Of a DNA stretch of 64,000 nt, positions 51,185-60,147 are shown in pieces; the stretch's first letter is position 1, and each line of letters starts with the position of its first letter. Below the pieces are notes generated by a model that saw nothing but the letters and a program-made list of their open reading frames with translations, was not told the origin of the DNA and made no database searches. This stretch comes from Phenylobacterium sp. Root1290. GTDB lineage: Bacteria > Pseudomonadota > Alphaproteobacteria > Caulobacterales > Caulobacteraceae. The stretch lies in contig NZ_LMEE01000004.1 of the NCBI RefSeq assembly GCF_001425305.1, forward strand, positions 62,001 through 126,000. Reading direction: 5' to 3'. A program made the translations under genes and the position numbers.

Positions 51185-51209
51185 AACTCACGCCAAAAGA
51201 TGTAGTTCA
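51185..51209 (-). promoter_or_regulatory. EcfG-like promoter of katE operon
   Basis: Minus strand TGAAC (51209-51205), 16 bases and AGTT (51188-51185); one mismatch in each element. The katE start is 27 bases downstream. Confidence 0.45.
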
Positions 51210-51259
51210 CGGCACTATTATAAAAACCCGATATTCAGCGCCCTGCATTGTCACGTTTG

Positions 51260-51271
51260 AAACATTTGTTA
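51260..51271. promoter_or_regulatory. Inverted repeat TAACA-AA-TGTTT (candidate operator 4 of 6)
   Basis: Read on the minus strand this is TAACAAATGTTT. It lies 56 bp (centre to -35) upstream of the katE promoter in an otherwise gene-free 400-base stretch. Bases 51272-51549 hold nothing else I can identify. Confidence 0.5.
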
Positions 51272-51549
51272 GGTTATCGTAGTAATTTCCATTCGGATAA
51301 GCGCTGAGGCGCCGACATTTACCTCGAGATGAACTGATGGAAAGCGGCCGGCGGAAGGATCGGCGGCCGACTTCGCCGACTTGGGCAGTTGGGAGAAGAG
51401 ACCCGCCATCTTGGTGCGCGTGGGCAGCGGCTTGCGATCTTCCAGATACGCGCGGCGAAACCCTGGCGGTGGGATGCAATCTCCACACCTTCGCTACCGT
51501 CTTGCGACTTCGACCCTGGCGCCGAACGCCGACCGGAAGAGCATTTCTT

Positions 51550-51581
51550 ACGCTTCAGCCGCTTCTAGGCGCCTGAAGCGT
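51550..51581 (-). terminator. Hairpin at the end of the pseudo-receiver gene
   Basis: ACGCTTCAG at 51550-51558 pairs with CTGAAGCGT at 51573-51581 across a 14-base loop that can partly pair inside. It overlaps the last codons of the minus-strand gene ending at 51555. There is no T-run. Confidence 0.4.
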
Positions 51582-51920
51582 GGAATCCACAGCACTACGT
51601 ACGATTTTGTCGGCCGCGTCCGATGACACGACCGGAACATGCGGCAGTTCCTGCAGGACCCGTTTGAACGACTTCTCGGAGAGCCGTCGCGCCACAAGCA
51701 GCAAACGTGTCTGAGGCGCTTCCTGCATGAGCTCGCAGGCTTGGTCGATGTCTATGCCTGAAGTCGCTTCCCCGAGCTCGACGACCACTAGGTCGGCCTC
51801 CGCCGCGGCTGCGGCTTGGGCCAGGCGATCACCTTTAAAGAGGACTGGGCGCAGACCTGCTCGACGGAGGGTTTCACAAAGCCCGTCACGCCGACCTGCG
51901 ACTAACGCGACTTCCGGCAT
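51555..51920 (-). CDS. Pseudo-receiver-like protein
   Basis: The 121-residue protein follows the receiver pattern (MPEVALVAGRRDGLCETLRR, then ADLVVVELGEATSGIDID, then QTRLLLVARRLSEKSF). The N-terminal acidic pair is absent, and the phospho-Asp position appears to be Glu (VVVELGE). It is probably a non-phosphorylated or constitutively 'on' receiver relative. The ATG overlaps the previous stop (TGATG), tying it to the haem-oxygenase-like gene. Confidence 0.7.
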   Translation of the reverse strand: MPEVALVAGRRDGLCETLRRAGLRPVLFKGDRLAQAAAAAEADLVVVELGEATSGIDIDQACELMQEAPQTRLLLVARRLSEKSFKRVLQELPHVPVVSSDAADKIVRSAVDSTLQAPRSG

Positions 51921-52828
51921 CACGCGGCCTTCGCCTGATCGCGCCAGAGTGCGGCGCGATAGGCTTCAAAGCAGCGCCGGCCAGCATCAAGGCGCATCAA
52001 GGCCCCTTCAGCGATGAAGGTCGCGCAATCTGGGTTTTCGCGCACCAAGGGCCGAAGCACTTCCGCGTTCCAGGCTTCCGAGTGAGCGATGTCCAGGGTG
52101 GCGTGCAGGGCGAAGTACTTGCGGGTCTTGCCGACGCCGAGACGTTTGAGACCTTTGGCGACAAGATCGGCCCGCCAGGGGGCGGTCAGCTCCACTGCGC
52201 CCAGGGCGCCGATCGAGTGATAGGCATAGCGGCGGTTGCTCGCGAAGGCCACGAGCAGGTTGCCAAGCGCCAGCGCTTCGCAAACGGTCGTGGAAATCTC
52301 CGGCTTCAGGTCGAGGTCGCGCGACAGATCGGCCAGCATCGGCCCGTGCATTCCAGCCTCAGCGCCGCGGCCCATCTCGTCCCAATAGTTTCGTGCGAGC
52401 TCGAGTTTCGCGGTCACGGGCATCTTGACCTGCGTCATCGCGACGAGGTCGTCGAAACCAGCTTCTCCCGCTACCTCGTTCAGCAGAAACCAGCGCATCT
52501 CTTCCAGAGTCGCTCGCTCCGCCAACCACGGGAACAGAGGATCGTTCTGACCAGGTCCGGTCAGTTTGAGCTCCTCGAACCAGGCGACAAAACCATCCTC
52601 ATCGCGCGGCGCCCTTGCAGCAAGGTTACGGATGTCGTGTCGCCAAGCCTCGACGAACTCGCCTTCGAAGATCGCGATCTGGGCATGGGTTAGAAGCTGC
52701 TCGCGCCAGTCCGCCGCAGGCGTGGTCGGATCGAGCCGCACGTGGTTCCATTCAGCCAGACGCCGTTGCAGATCACCGCCCAGCAGATCGGCCGACAAAG
52801 TGTCTCGGCTCAAATCGTAGCTTTCCAT
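51920..52828 (-). CDS. Haem-oxygenase-like iron-containing redox enzyme
   Basis: The 302-residue all-helical protein has Glu/His pairs spaced as in haem-oxygenase-like diiron oxidases: FLLNEVAGEAGFDDLVAM, RNYWDEMGRGAEAGMHGPML and the late helix FALHATLDIAHSEAWNAEVL. Such enzymes oxidise or cleave small molecules; the substrate here is not evident. An upstream TAACATAGGTTA repeat is shared in sequence with the chemosensory operon. Confidence 0.82.
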   Translation of the reverse strand: MESYDLSRDTLSADLLGGDLQRRLAEWNHVRLDPTTPAADWREQLLTHAQIAIFEGEFVEAWRHDIRNLAARAPRDEDGFVAWFEELKLTGPGQNDPLFPWLAERATLEEMRWFLLNEVAGEAGFDDLVAMTQVKMPVTAKLELARNYWDEMGRGAEAGMHGPMLADLSRDLDLKPEISTTVCEALALGNLLVAFASNRRYAYHSIGALGAVELTAPWRADLVAKGLKRLGVGKTRKYFALHATLDIAHSEAWNAEVLRPLVRENPDCATFIAEGALMRLDAGRRCFEAYRAALWRDQAKAA

Positions 52829-52907
52829 GTGTCCCTCACAATAACTCGCGAAGGAAAGCCCGCGGAAGAGCCTCGGTTCCAGAACTTCAACGATTTGAAT
52901 GCACTAA

Positions 52908-52919
52908 TAACATAGGTTA
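52908..52919. promoter_or_regulatory. Inverted repeat TAACA-TA-GGTTA (candidate operator 5 of 6)
   Basis: Identical 12-mer to 6638-6649, 80 bases before the haem-oxygenase-like gene. A minus-strand GGAAC at 52880-52876 is 33 bp away (centre to first base), with GCTT 16 bases further, so the promoter match is weak. Confidence 0.5.
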
Positions 52920-53179
52920 AGCAGAATTCGGGCGTAAGCGCGGGCGAATCGCTGGCCGCTGGCCACCCCGCAAGTCTCAAGGCGGCTTAATAATCGGCCA
53001 CTTCCCGCGACGATCACGACAAAAGAGAGATCCCACTTGCGGCTCGGCGGAGACGCCTCCCCGATAGCCCAACTGTGCCGAATTTCGACCCTCTGGCCGA
53101 TCCGTCGGGCACGCCCCCACCCAAGCTAAACGATGCCACCTAGCAAGCAGGACAAATAAAAGCGCGCAAGGTTCGTGTA

Positions 53180-53191
53180 TAACAAATGTTA
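53180..53191. promoter_or_regulatory. Inverted repeat TAACA-AA-TGTTA (candidate operator 6 of 6)
   Basis: The best copy: two perfect five-base arms around AA. It lies 64 bp (centre to -35) upstream of the GGAAC promoter of the secreted-peptide gene. The rest of 52920-53249 is non-coding and shows no other feature. Confidence 0.55.
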
Positions 53192-53249
53192 CCATCTGAG
53201 CAGTTGTTGCTATTTTCTATGATTATGTTTCGGCACCCACTTAAATCCT

Positions 53250-53274
53250 GGAACGATTGAAGCCCTAGAACGAT
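53250..53274 (+). promoter_or_regulatory. EcfG-like promoter with direct repeat
   Basis: GGAAC (53250-53254), 16 bases and CGAT (53271-53274). The 10-mer GAACGATTGA occurs at 53251-53260 and again at 53269-53278, so -35 and -10 share sequence. The next gene starts 35 bases downstream. Confidence 0.4.
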
Positions 53275-53308
53275 TGACGATGGTCGATCACCACAGAAAG
53301 ACCTGGAT

Positions 53309-53599
53309 ATGAACCATAAGCTTATCATCGCCGGCGCCGTTGGCGCACTGTTACTGGGCGGCGCAGCCATCGCGCAGACCGCCCAACAGAACGACCCCGC
53401 CGCTCCCGCGGGCTCCCCCTCCATGTCGGCAGGCCAGACCACAGGACAGGCCGCCGATCAGACCGCTGGCCAAAGCTCCGGTCAGACGGACCGATCGATG
53501 ACCCCGGGCGCCGCCGCGCCGACTGCGGGCAGCTATGGCGCCGACACCGCCGGCGCCGCTGACGATCAGTCGATGCAGATGGCGGGTGAACGCGGCTGA
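53309..53599 (+). CDS. Small secreted Gln/Ala/Ser-rich protein
   Basis: The 96-residue protein has a clear signal peptide (MNHKLIIAGAVGALLLGGAAIA, cleavage before QT). A low-complexity mature part rich in Gln, Thr, Ala, Ser and Gly follows, with repeats of the type GQAADQTAGQSSGQT. It is likely periplasmic and disordered. Its end overlaps the start of the L,D-transpeptidase gene, so the two are probably co-transcribed. Confidence 0.75.
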   Translation: MNHKLIIAGAVGALLLGGAAIAQTAQQNDPAAPAGSPSMSAGQTTGQAADQTAGQSSGQTDRSMTPGAAAPTAGSYGADTAGAADDQSMQMAGERG

Positions 53600-54896
53600 A
53601 CGCCGCAGCAAGGCTCGCCGAAGGCGCAGCCTCGAGCGCGCCCGCCTTAACGCGGGCGGCGTGCTTGTGGCCGTATGGCTGACGGCGTGCGCAGGTCAGG
53701 TCGGAGGGCTCCACTCCGATCTGACCGAGCGGGCCATCGAAAATGCGCTCCACGGGCGACCGTCCGAAGCCGCATTGAGGCTCTTTTACGCGCAGCATCC
53801 CGCGCCGCTCTGGATCGTGGACGGCATGGTGCGCCCGGAGGCCGGCATTGTCCTGGCCTCGCCAGACATCGACACCTACACGCTCAGAGACATTGTGAGG
53901 CGGGCCCAAAAGGGAGCGCCCGCCGATCTCATCGCCGCCGAATTCGCCCTATCGACTGCGCTTATCCAGTCAGCGGCAGCAGCGCGCGGCACTGGCGCCG
54001 GCATCGTTTTTGCAGACCCCAATCTTGCTCCAGACCCTGTGGGAGTGCGCACGCTCCGGGAAGCTGCAGCATCGCCTTCGCTGGGAAATTTCCTTCGGTC
54101 TCTTAAGAGCGGCAACAGTCTCTACGCCGAGCTGGCGGGGGCGGCGGCGACCCAGGCCGGCGCCCTGCCCGCTCATCTTCGCGACAGGGTGCGATCCAAC
54201 CTTGAGCGACTAAAAGCCCTCCCGCCCGAGCTAGGCCGAAGGTTCGTTCTCGTCGACATCGCTGTTGCGCGGTTGTGGCTGTACGAGGAAGGACGCCCCG
54301 TCGCCAGCATGCCCGTCGTTGTAGGCGCGGCCCATGACCAAACTCCGCTGATGGTCGCCACGATCAGCAGCGCGGTTCTCCACCCTTATTGGAATGTCCC
54401 GCCCGATCTGGTCAGCGAGCGCATCGCGCCCCAAGTGCTTGCCAAAGGCCATGGCCATCTGGAGGCGCTGGGGATGGAGGCGTTGTCGGGCTGGACGGCT
54501 GACGCCCGGCAGATCGCCTCGCAGGATGTCGATTGGGCCGCTGTTTCGAACGGCAGGATTCTTCGGGTTCGCCAGCGACAAGGTCCCGCCAACACGCTCG
54601 GCACGGTTAAGTTCGTGATGCCGAACCGCCTGGGGATCTTTCTTCACGACACCCCCGAGCGCGATGCGTTGGCTGGGCGACCCGCCTACCGCAGCGCCGG
54701 TTGCATACGTCTCGAGGACGCCGACCTGCTCGGCCGGTGGCTGTTTGCGCAAGATTGGTCGCCCCAAGCCCCGCCCGAGACGACGATCGCATTGCCCGAA
54801 ACGATACCGATCTATCTCGTCTACCGATCGGTCTCGGTTCAAAACGGCAAGATCACTGATGGCCCAGATCCATACCGGCTTGATACGTCAGACTGA
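53586..54896 (+). CDS. L,D-transpeptidase lipoprotein (YcbB-like)
   Basis: From GTG 53586 the protein of about 436 residues has an Arg-rich n-region, a hydrophobic stretch and a lipobox-like LTAC. A helical domain (about 50-190) precedes the YkuD catalytic domain (about 215-425). That domain contains the signature His in GIFLHDTPERDALAG and the catalytic Cys in YRSAGCIRLEDADLLGRW. Such enzymes make 3-3 crosslinks in peptidoglycan and strengthen the wall under stress. The start overlaps the preceding gene by 14 bases. Confidence 0.88.
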   Translation: MNAAERRSKARRRRSLERARLNAGGVLVAVWLTACAGQVGGLHSDLTERAIENALHGRPSEAALRLFYAQHPAPLWIVDGMVRPEAGIVLASPDIDTYTLRDIVRRAQKGAPADLIAAEFALSTALIQSAAAARGTGAGIVFADPNLAPDPVGVRTLREAAASPSLGNFLRSLKSGNSLYAELAGAAATQAGALPAHLRDRVRSNLERLKALPPELGRRFVLVDIAVARLWLYEEGRPVASMPVVVGAAHDQTPLMVATISSAVLHPYWNVPPDLVSERIAPQVLAKGHGHLEALGMEALSGWTADARQIASQDVDWAAVSNGRILRVRQRQGPANTLGTVKFVMPNRLGIFLHDTPERDALAGRPAYRSAGCIRLEDADLLGRWLFAQDWSPQAPPETTIALPETIPIYLVYRSVSVQNGKITDGPDPYRLDTSD

Positions 54897-54906
54897 CGGT
54901 TCCCCG

Positions 54907-55275
54907 TCAGCTCGCCTGCTGGGCGAGCAACGCGTCGATACGCGCTGACACCGATACGAATGCAACTGGCTTAACGTACCAGGCCTCGGCCAGGTCAAGA
55001 AGTTCAGGAAAGAGCGACTCCTCGTAGCCCGAAACCACCACAAAAGGGATAAGGCGACGGTCGGCCGCCTGGGCGACGGGCATGGCGATCTCGCCGCGAA
55101 GCTGGACGTCCAAGACGACAAGATCAATGCCGCTATCGAGCAAGGCTATGGCGTCGGACGCGGTGGGTACAGGACCAATGACGCAGGCCCCCGCCCGCCT
55201 TAATTCATCGCTCAAGTCGCTGGCGCACAGGTAGTCGTCCTCAGCAACAAGGACGCGAGCACCGTGGATGGTCAT
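54907..55275 (-). CDS. Single-domain response regulator (FAT GUY-like)
   Basis: The 122-residue receiver has VLVAEDDYLCASDL, phospho-acceptor Asp56 (DLVVLDVQLRGE), IPFVVVSGYEES and the Lys in WYVKPVAF. The 'PFxxxSGYxE' segment resembles the FAT GUY-type receivers that modulate the general stress phosphorelay in alphaproteobacteria. Start at 55275 (MTIHGARV) gives a standard length; an upstream frame to 55392 is unlikely. Confidence 0.85.
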   Translation of the reverse strand: MTIHGARVLVAEDDYLCASDLSDELRRAGACVIGPVPTASDAIALLDSGIDLVVLDVQLRGEIAMPVAQAADRRLIPFVVVSGYEESLFPELLDLAEAWYVKPVAFVSVSARIDALLAQQAS

Positions 55276-55406
55276 GACACTGACTTTCAACACCCTCCCG
55301 ACGATTTGCGGACACGGGCGGGACCGGCTCACCGCCGCGGAGGCGGGCTCAACGGAAGTGCAACGCCCCGCCGGTCGCCCACGCCCCATCACGACTTCGT
55401 GCCTGG

Positions 55407-55428
55407 GGGCCGGACTTTCACCCGGCCC
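55407..55428 (-). terminator. Hairpin after the hemerythrin gene
   Basis: GGGCCGG (55407-55413) and CCGGCCC (55422-55428) form a perfect seven-base stem with an eight-base loop just beyond the hemerythrin stop. No T-run follows. Confidence 0.45.
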
Positions 55429-55436
55429 TGTCAGGT

Positions 55437-55988
55437 TCAGTTGACCTTTTTGGGCGTCAACTGCGCCATGAGCTCATCCTTGCGCACCTGCAGGCGTTCG
55501 CCCATGGCCTCCAGGTCCTCGTCGCCCTTCTTCGCCTGAGCGAATATGCCGCCCGGCTGCTCCTCTTCCTTCACGTGATGCTTGATGTACTCCCCCAGCA
55601 CCTTGACCTTGGCGTCGTAGTACTCGTCGCCAGGGCTCATCGCCTCGATCTCAGCGATCAGCTTCTTAGCGCCATCGTGCTCCACAAAGGCTTCGTCGAG
55701 CATGTCTTCTTCGACGTCTCCGCGCTCTTCGGGGTAGAAAATCTCTTCCTCGATCTGAGTGTGCACCTTGAGGGCAAGAGCGATTTTGTTGAAGAGCTCA
55801 AGCTTCTCGCTGTCCTCTTCTAGCTGCTCATACTCGTCGAACCAGGTCTCAACCTCGCGGTGATCGGCCTTCAGCAGCCGAATGGCCAACGGGTCGCGCC
55901 GTCCCGTGCGCCGGCGGCGGCCCGAAGCCTTGCGATTGCCGGTGGACTTCGCCGTGGACTTCGCCGCGGTCGCTTTCGTCGTCGCCAT
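55437..55988 (-). CDS. Hemerythrin HHE-domain protein
   Basis: The 183-residue protein begins with a Lys/Ala/Thr-rich basic tail (about 30 residues). A four-helix HHE domain follows with His/Glu ligands: IRLLKADHREVETWFDEYEQ, ALKVHTQIEEEIFYP, DEAFVEHDGAKKLIAEI and EYIKHHVKEEEQ. It probably binds a diiron centre and O2 or NO. A GGAAC-N16-AGTT promoter lies 49 bases upstream. The basic tail might bind nucleic acid. Confidence 0.9.
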   Translation of the reverse strand: MATTKATAAKSTAKSTGNRKASGRRRRTGRRDPLAIRLLKADHREVETWFDEYEQLEEDSEKLELFNKIALALKVHTQIEEEIFYPEERGDVEEDMLDEAFVEHDGAKKLIAEIEAMSPGDEYYDAKVKVLGEYIKHHVKEEEQPGGIFAQAKKGDEDLEAMGERLQVRKDELMAQLTPKKVN

Positions 55989-56036
55989 ATCAGAACTCCC
56001 TCGCTTTGGGGCGCTCGGCGCCCCGGTGGATCCTGC

Positions 56037-56061
56037 AACTCCAACATCCGCACGCGGTTCC
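56037..56061 (-). promoter_or_regulatory. EcfG-like promoter of the hemerythrin gene
   Basis: Minus strand GGAAC (56061-56057), 16 bases and AGTT (56040-56037): perfect -35, one mismatch in -10. Confidence 0.5.
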
Positions 56062-57147
56062 TATTGCAAACGCCTAGCAATTGCACCTCGCATCAGGTTA
56101 ATGACACGAAGACCAGACGAGTTAGAATAGTTGATTAGAAACATCCAAGCTCATAGTCGCACCCGCCACACATGATCTACATTTCTGATGCCAGTTATGA
56201 CGTGTTTTAATGCCCGCGAGCCTTCAACTATGGATCTATATTCTCATTATTTGCGGCATACGCACACATCCGTTCAGATATTATTCAGGGGCTAAGCTGA
56301 CCCTTTGCACGGCCCAATCCTGCGGGCCTCGCCAAAAAGCGACAACGAAGAGGCTCTTAACATTCGATAGTATTCGGCTTTTTGAAATGGGACGGGAACG
56401 CCTGAGAGCTCGCCCGCCGTTGGCGGACCGCCGCCTACGGAACATGTGGTCCGCCCCCCTCCTCAATCCCTTCGGGTGGACGATTTCGAACCGCCGCTCT
56501 AGGACGCCAACGATCGATCGAAAGCGCCGTACCCAAGCCGCCGGTCGGCGGGGATTTCCGCAGCTCGCGAAAGCCGCCAAGGCTCGCGCAGGGACGGCCA
56601 CTTTTCCAAGTTGATTTTTTTTGTGGCGCTGATCAAAGCGAACCTGGCGCGACCACTTCGCCAGCGCCAGTGTTGCGGGTGCGGGAGCAAGGGCTGCGCA
56701 TGTCCGGTCCGCTAAGCCCGCCGTCTTGCAGGGGCCCCCTGGGCGCCGGTCTGCCAGCGAGTGTGTCAAACGGTCTCGTCGGTCTCCGGGTTAGGAACGT
56801 TCCGCTGCGCTCGCGCGCAGCGCCTTCCTTCGCCAAGATGCAGCGGTTTTCTGGCCAGTTTGCTATTTGGGTTCACAGGCCTTCACCTTGGTCTGGGCGC
56901 GCCGTGTACGCCCGCTAGCGGACCCGCTCCCAGGCTGCCAGCCGGCTGGCGCGGCATCGAGGTTGAACGGCGCTGGGTTCACGGCGTCGCGCACAGGCTC
57001 AGCGTGCGGGAAGGCGGCGCAGGGGTCGCGGCCCTTCTGGAAGCGAGCGATGGCGCGTGATCGCGTCCTATTGCTGAACGGCGAAAGGACGCCTGCGCAG
57101 ACATCCTTGAGCTTGGACCGTGGTGACCACGCCGGACCTCTTTGATG
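56062..57147. other. Gene-poor 1.1-kb stretch with an AT-rich patch
   Basis: Bases about 56090-56290 are clearly AT-richer than the surroundings, then composition returns to high GC. Open frames on both strands have odd composition (Arg/Pro-rich), no good ribosome sites and no recognisable domains. I see no tRNA cloverleaf or repeat. It may hold decayed genes, an unrecognised small RNA or a horizontally acquired scrap. Confidence 0.4.
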
Positions 57148-59958
57148 TCAGCCGCCTCGCCCCACCAGATGAGCCACTGCGCGGACGATCCTGCGAAACT
57201 GCACGGGCTTTTCCAAACGAAGAACATCGCCTAGCTGCTCGGGGACAATTTGCCCGTCATATCCCGTGACGAAGAGAAACGGTACGCCCAGCTCCTGCAG
57301 TTGCTCGGCCAGCTTGAACGAAGGGCCAGCTCCAAGATTAATGTCCAGGACAACCGCGTCAGGGCGCATTGCGTCGAGCAAGCCACGCGCGGTTTCCTCG
57401 TTCGCCAGCGGCCCGAGAACGCTTGCTCCGGCCGCCTGGAGCGCCCGCGCGGTATCAAGAGCCATGTAATACTCGTCCTCGACCACCATCACAGTGCAGT
57501 TCGTTAGGTCCGGCTGGCCTGCCATGTTGAGAACGCCGTCGTAAATCCCCGCCCTCGCGGGAACATCGGTCTGCAGGGTGCTCGCTCCCTTTGTTAGCGG
57601 AAACTCCAGGCGGCAACGCACGCCGCTCGGCGCGAAGGTGATGTGTCCGCTGCCCCCCAGTTCGTAGGGAATGCGGGCCTCGATGAGGTCGCTCCCAAAG
57701 CCTCGACGCAGCGTTTCTTCAGCGCCCGGGGGCGGGCCCCCAGACTCCTCCCAGTCTAAAGTGAGCCAGTTTGCGCCTGATCGATCGGAGAGCGCCCACG
57801 TCACCGCCACCGTTCCGCTCGGCGCCGAAAGCGCACCGTGTTTGAGCGCATTTGTGGCCAACTCGTGGATCGCTAGGTTTAAAACCTCCGCAGCCTTGGG
57901 CGAGAGTTCCACGTCCACGCCGGTCAGCGTGTACTGATCATCGTGCGCGGCCCTGGCGCGCACCTCTTCTGCGACGAGTGAAGCCAGATCAACACCCCTC
58001 TCGGCGCCTCGCGTTATGAGCGCCTGAACCCTCGACAGCGCAAGCAACCGCCCGCTCATCCGCTCCACATAGTCGGGAACGCTTTCGGCCCGCTCGCCCG
58101 AGCGCGTGAATATAGACCTGGTCGTGGCCATGATGTTGCGGACCCGGTGCTGCAGCTCGGCCACAAGTATCGCCTGTCGTTCGGTCGCCAGCTTGGCCTC
58201 CGTCAGATCAGAAGATATCCCGGCTATTCGCTCCACCTGTCCATCGGGGCCGTGCAGCGGAAAGCCCGTGCTGCGGATCCATCGGAAGGCTCCGCCAACG
58301 GGTTGTTGGATCCTAAACTCCTGCACGACGCTTTTGCCGGAGCGCAGATCTTCAAGGTGATGCAGGGCTAGATGCCGGTCTTCAGGCACGATCAAGCCCG
58401 CCCATGCTCTGACATCGGGGTCGAGTGCTGCGACGCCGTCGCCATAAATGGTCTTCATCGCTGGGCTCGCATATTCCAGGCCCAAGGTATCTGCGCTGCG
58501 GATCCAAAGACCGTCCGAGGACGCCGCCCCAAAGTCCCTGAACCTCGCTTGGCTGCGCCGCAGCGCCGACTCTGTATTAGCGCGTTCAATGGCAGCCCAT
58601 GTCCGTTCAGCCGCCGCCTCGACGGCGGCCACGTCCTCATCGCTCCATTGACGCGGGGTCTTGTTCAACACGGCGAGCACGGCCTTTAGCATCCCGTCCT
58701 TGCGTATCGGCGTAGTCAGCGCGGCCCTCACCGAGCGAGCCCGCAAACCACGCCGCTCCTGGGGGCCGAGGTCACGGTCGCTATCTGCATCATTGATCGC
58801 CACGGAGCGGCCATCGCCCCACGATTGAGCGTGCACGGGTAAACTGGCCAGGTCGTATTGGCCGATATGACTTGGGTCGACGATGCGAAAGTGATCGCGT
58901 GCATTCGAAATCGTGCCGCGCTCGATGTCGATGTCGCAGTAGTGCGTCCAGTCAGCCGCCAGGTATTCGCCAAGGATCTGGCAGGTTGCGGCCTGGATGG
59001 CCTCGGCGTCAGACAACGGACGCAGCGCGTCGCTCAGCCTGAGTAAGAAGGCATGACTTTCCTCGCTTCGACGAAGCGCCTCCTGCGCCTCGCATTGCTC
59101 GGTGATGTCCACATGGGCGCCCACCAGGCGAACGGCCTCGCCTGTACTGCTACGTTCGATGTCAGCCCTTACGTGAAGCCAGCGGATCGTTCCGTCGCTT
59201 GGCCTCACGATGCGGTACTCATTCTCGTAGGTGCTGGCAGCGCCTTCCAACGCTGCGAATAGCACCGCCTCGGCCGCATCACGATCGTCGGGGTGCACGC
59301 GATTGCGCCAGTCCTCATGGGCTTCCTGGAGCGTCTCCTGCGGCAGGCCATGGAGGTTGAGGTACTCTGGAGAACGCCAGCTTCGAAGGCCTTCAGCGAT
59401 CTGGATGTTCAAGCCGCCGACCCGGGCCACGCTCTGTACTCGCGCAAGATCGGATTCGCGTTCGCGCAAACGGGCCTCGGCCTGGTGACGAGAGGTCGTC
59501 TCGTTTGCGACCATGAGGAAACCGCCAATCGAGCCGTCATCCTGGAAGATCGGCGTCCAGCTGGCCACGAACCAACCAGGCGTCCGATCCTCGCCGCGCC
59601 CGCCAATATGAAGCGGCACATCATCCCAAAGCTGCGGCTCGCCCGTCAGCACCGCCTTGATGGCCGGCGCCACGACATCGGTGATCTCGGACCAGACCTG
59701 GACCAAAGGTTCGCCCAATGCGCTTGGATGCTTGTCGCCAAGGATCTTCCTATAGCTGTCGTTGTAGAGAATGCATGCATTGGTTCCCCAGCAGACGCTG
59801 GCAGGCTGAGGCATGCGCAGCACCACTTTCAACATCGCCTTCAGTATTGGCGGCCATTGCTCTGCGGGCCCAAGGCCGCTTGCGGCCCACGAGTGCTCGC
59901 GCACCCGCGCCTCCATTTCAGGCGCGTCAGCCGGCAAGCGCAGGCGGTCCGAACTCAT
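57148..59958 (-). CDS. PAS-PAS-GAF-PAS-HWE kinase with C-terminal receiver
   Basis: The protein of about 936 residues has PAS domains at roughly 35-165 and 170-295, a GAF domain at 310-465 and a third PAS at 480-605. The HWE kinase core has its His near residue 603 (VAELQHRVRNIMATTRS), N-box NLAIHELATNALKHGAL and LDWEESGGP. The receiver (about 815-935) has MVVEDEYYMALDTARAL, VVLDINLGAGPS and PFLFVTGYDG, a FAT GUY-like segment. No membrane helices are visible. ATG 59958 is used; TTG 59970 is also in frame. Its size and domains suggest integration of several signals into the stress phosphorelay. Confidence 0.92.
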   Translation of the reverse strand: MSSDRLRLPADAPEMEARVREHSWAASGLGPAEQWPPILKAMLKVVLRMPQPASVCWGTNACILYNDSYRKILGDKHPSALGEPLVQVWSEITDVVAPAIKAVLTGEPQLWDDVPLHIGGRGEDRTPGWFVASWTPIFQDDGSIGGFLMVANETTSRHQAEARLRERESDLARVQSVARVGGLNIQIAEGLRSWRSPEYLNLHGLPQETLQEAHEDWRNRVHPDDRDAAEAVLFAALEGAASTYENEYRIVRPSDGTIRWLHVRADIERSSTGEAVRLVGAHVDITEQCEAQEALRRSEESHAFLLRLSDALRPLSDAEAIQAATCQILGEYLAADWTHYCDIDIERGTISNARDHFRIVDPSHIGQYDLASLPVHAQSWGDGRSVAINDADSDRDLGPQERRGLRARSVRAALTTPIRKDGMLKAVLAVLNKTPRQWSDEDVAAVEAAAERTWAAIERANTESALRRSQARFRDFGAASSDGLWIRSADTLGLEYASPAMKTIYGDGVAALDPDVRAWAGLIVPEDRHLALHHLEDLRSGKSVVQEFRIQQPVGGAFRWIRSTGFPLHGPDGQVERIAGISSDLTEAKLATERQAILVAELQHRVRNIMATTRSIFTRSGERAESVPDYVERMSGRLLALSRVQALITRGAERGVDLASLVAEEVRARAAHDDQYTLTGVDVELSPKAAEVLNLAIHELATNALKHGALSAPSGTVAVTWALSDRSGANWLTLDWEESGGPPPGAEETLRRGFGSDLIEARIPYELGGSGHITFAPSGVRCRLEFPLTKGASTLQTDVPARAGIYDGVLNMAGQPDLTNCTVMVVEDEYYMALDTARALQAAGASVLGPLANEETARGLLDAMRPDAVVLDINLGAGPSFKLAEQLQELGVPFLFVTGYDGQIVPEQLGDVLRLEKPVQFRRIVRAVAHLVGRGG

Positions 59959-60147
59959 TTGCGATCGCAATTACAGGTCATCTGAACGGCGCCTTTCTTA
60001 TTACTCAACGCGCTGCATCGAGCTTGGAGCCTTGGGCGCAGCGCAGCGTCACCATCAAATGATAAGTTTTTGAATTAATTTCTCTATTTCTTTCTCTGCG
60101 GGAACGAAGCGCTCTGTTTCGACCTATCAGAACACAGGGAGTAAAGG

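Noticed and set aside
56281..56769. 162-codon minus-strand open frame in the gene-poor stretch
   Set aside because: Arg/Ala-rich with no recognisable fold, no ribosome site, and competing frames on all strands.
60101..60125. GGAAC upstream of the small gene at 60148 as an EcfG promoter
   Set aside because: No CGTT-like element occurs 16-17 bases downstream.
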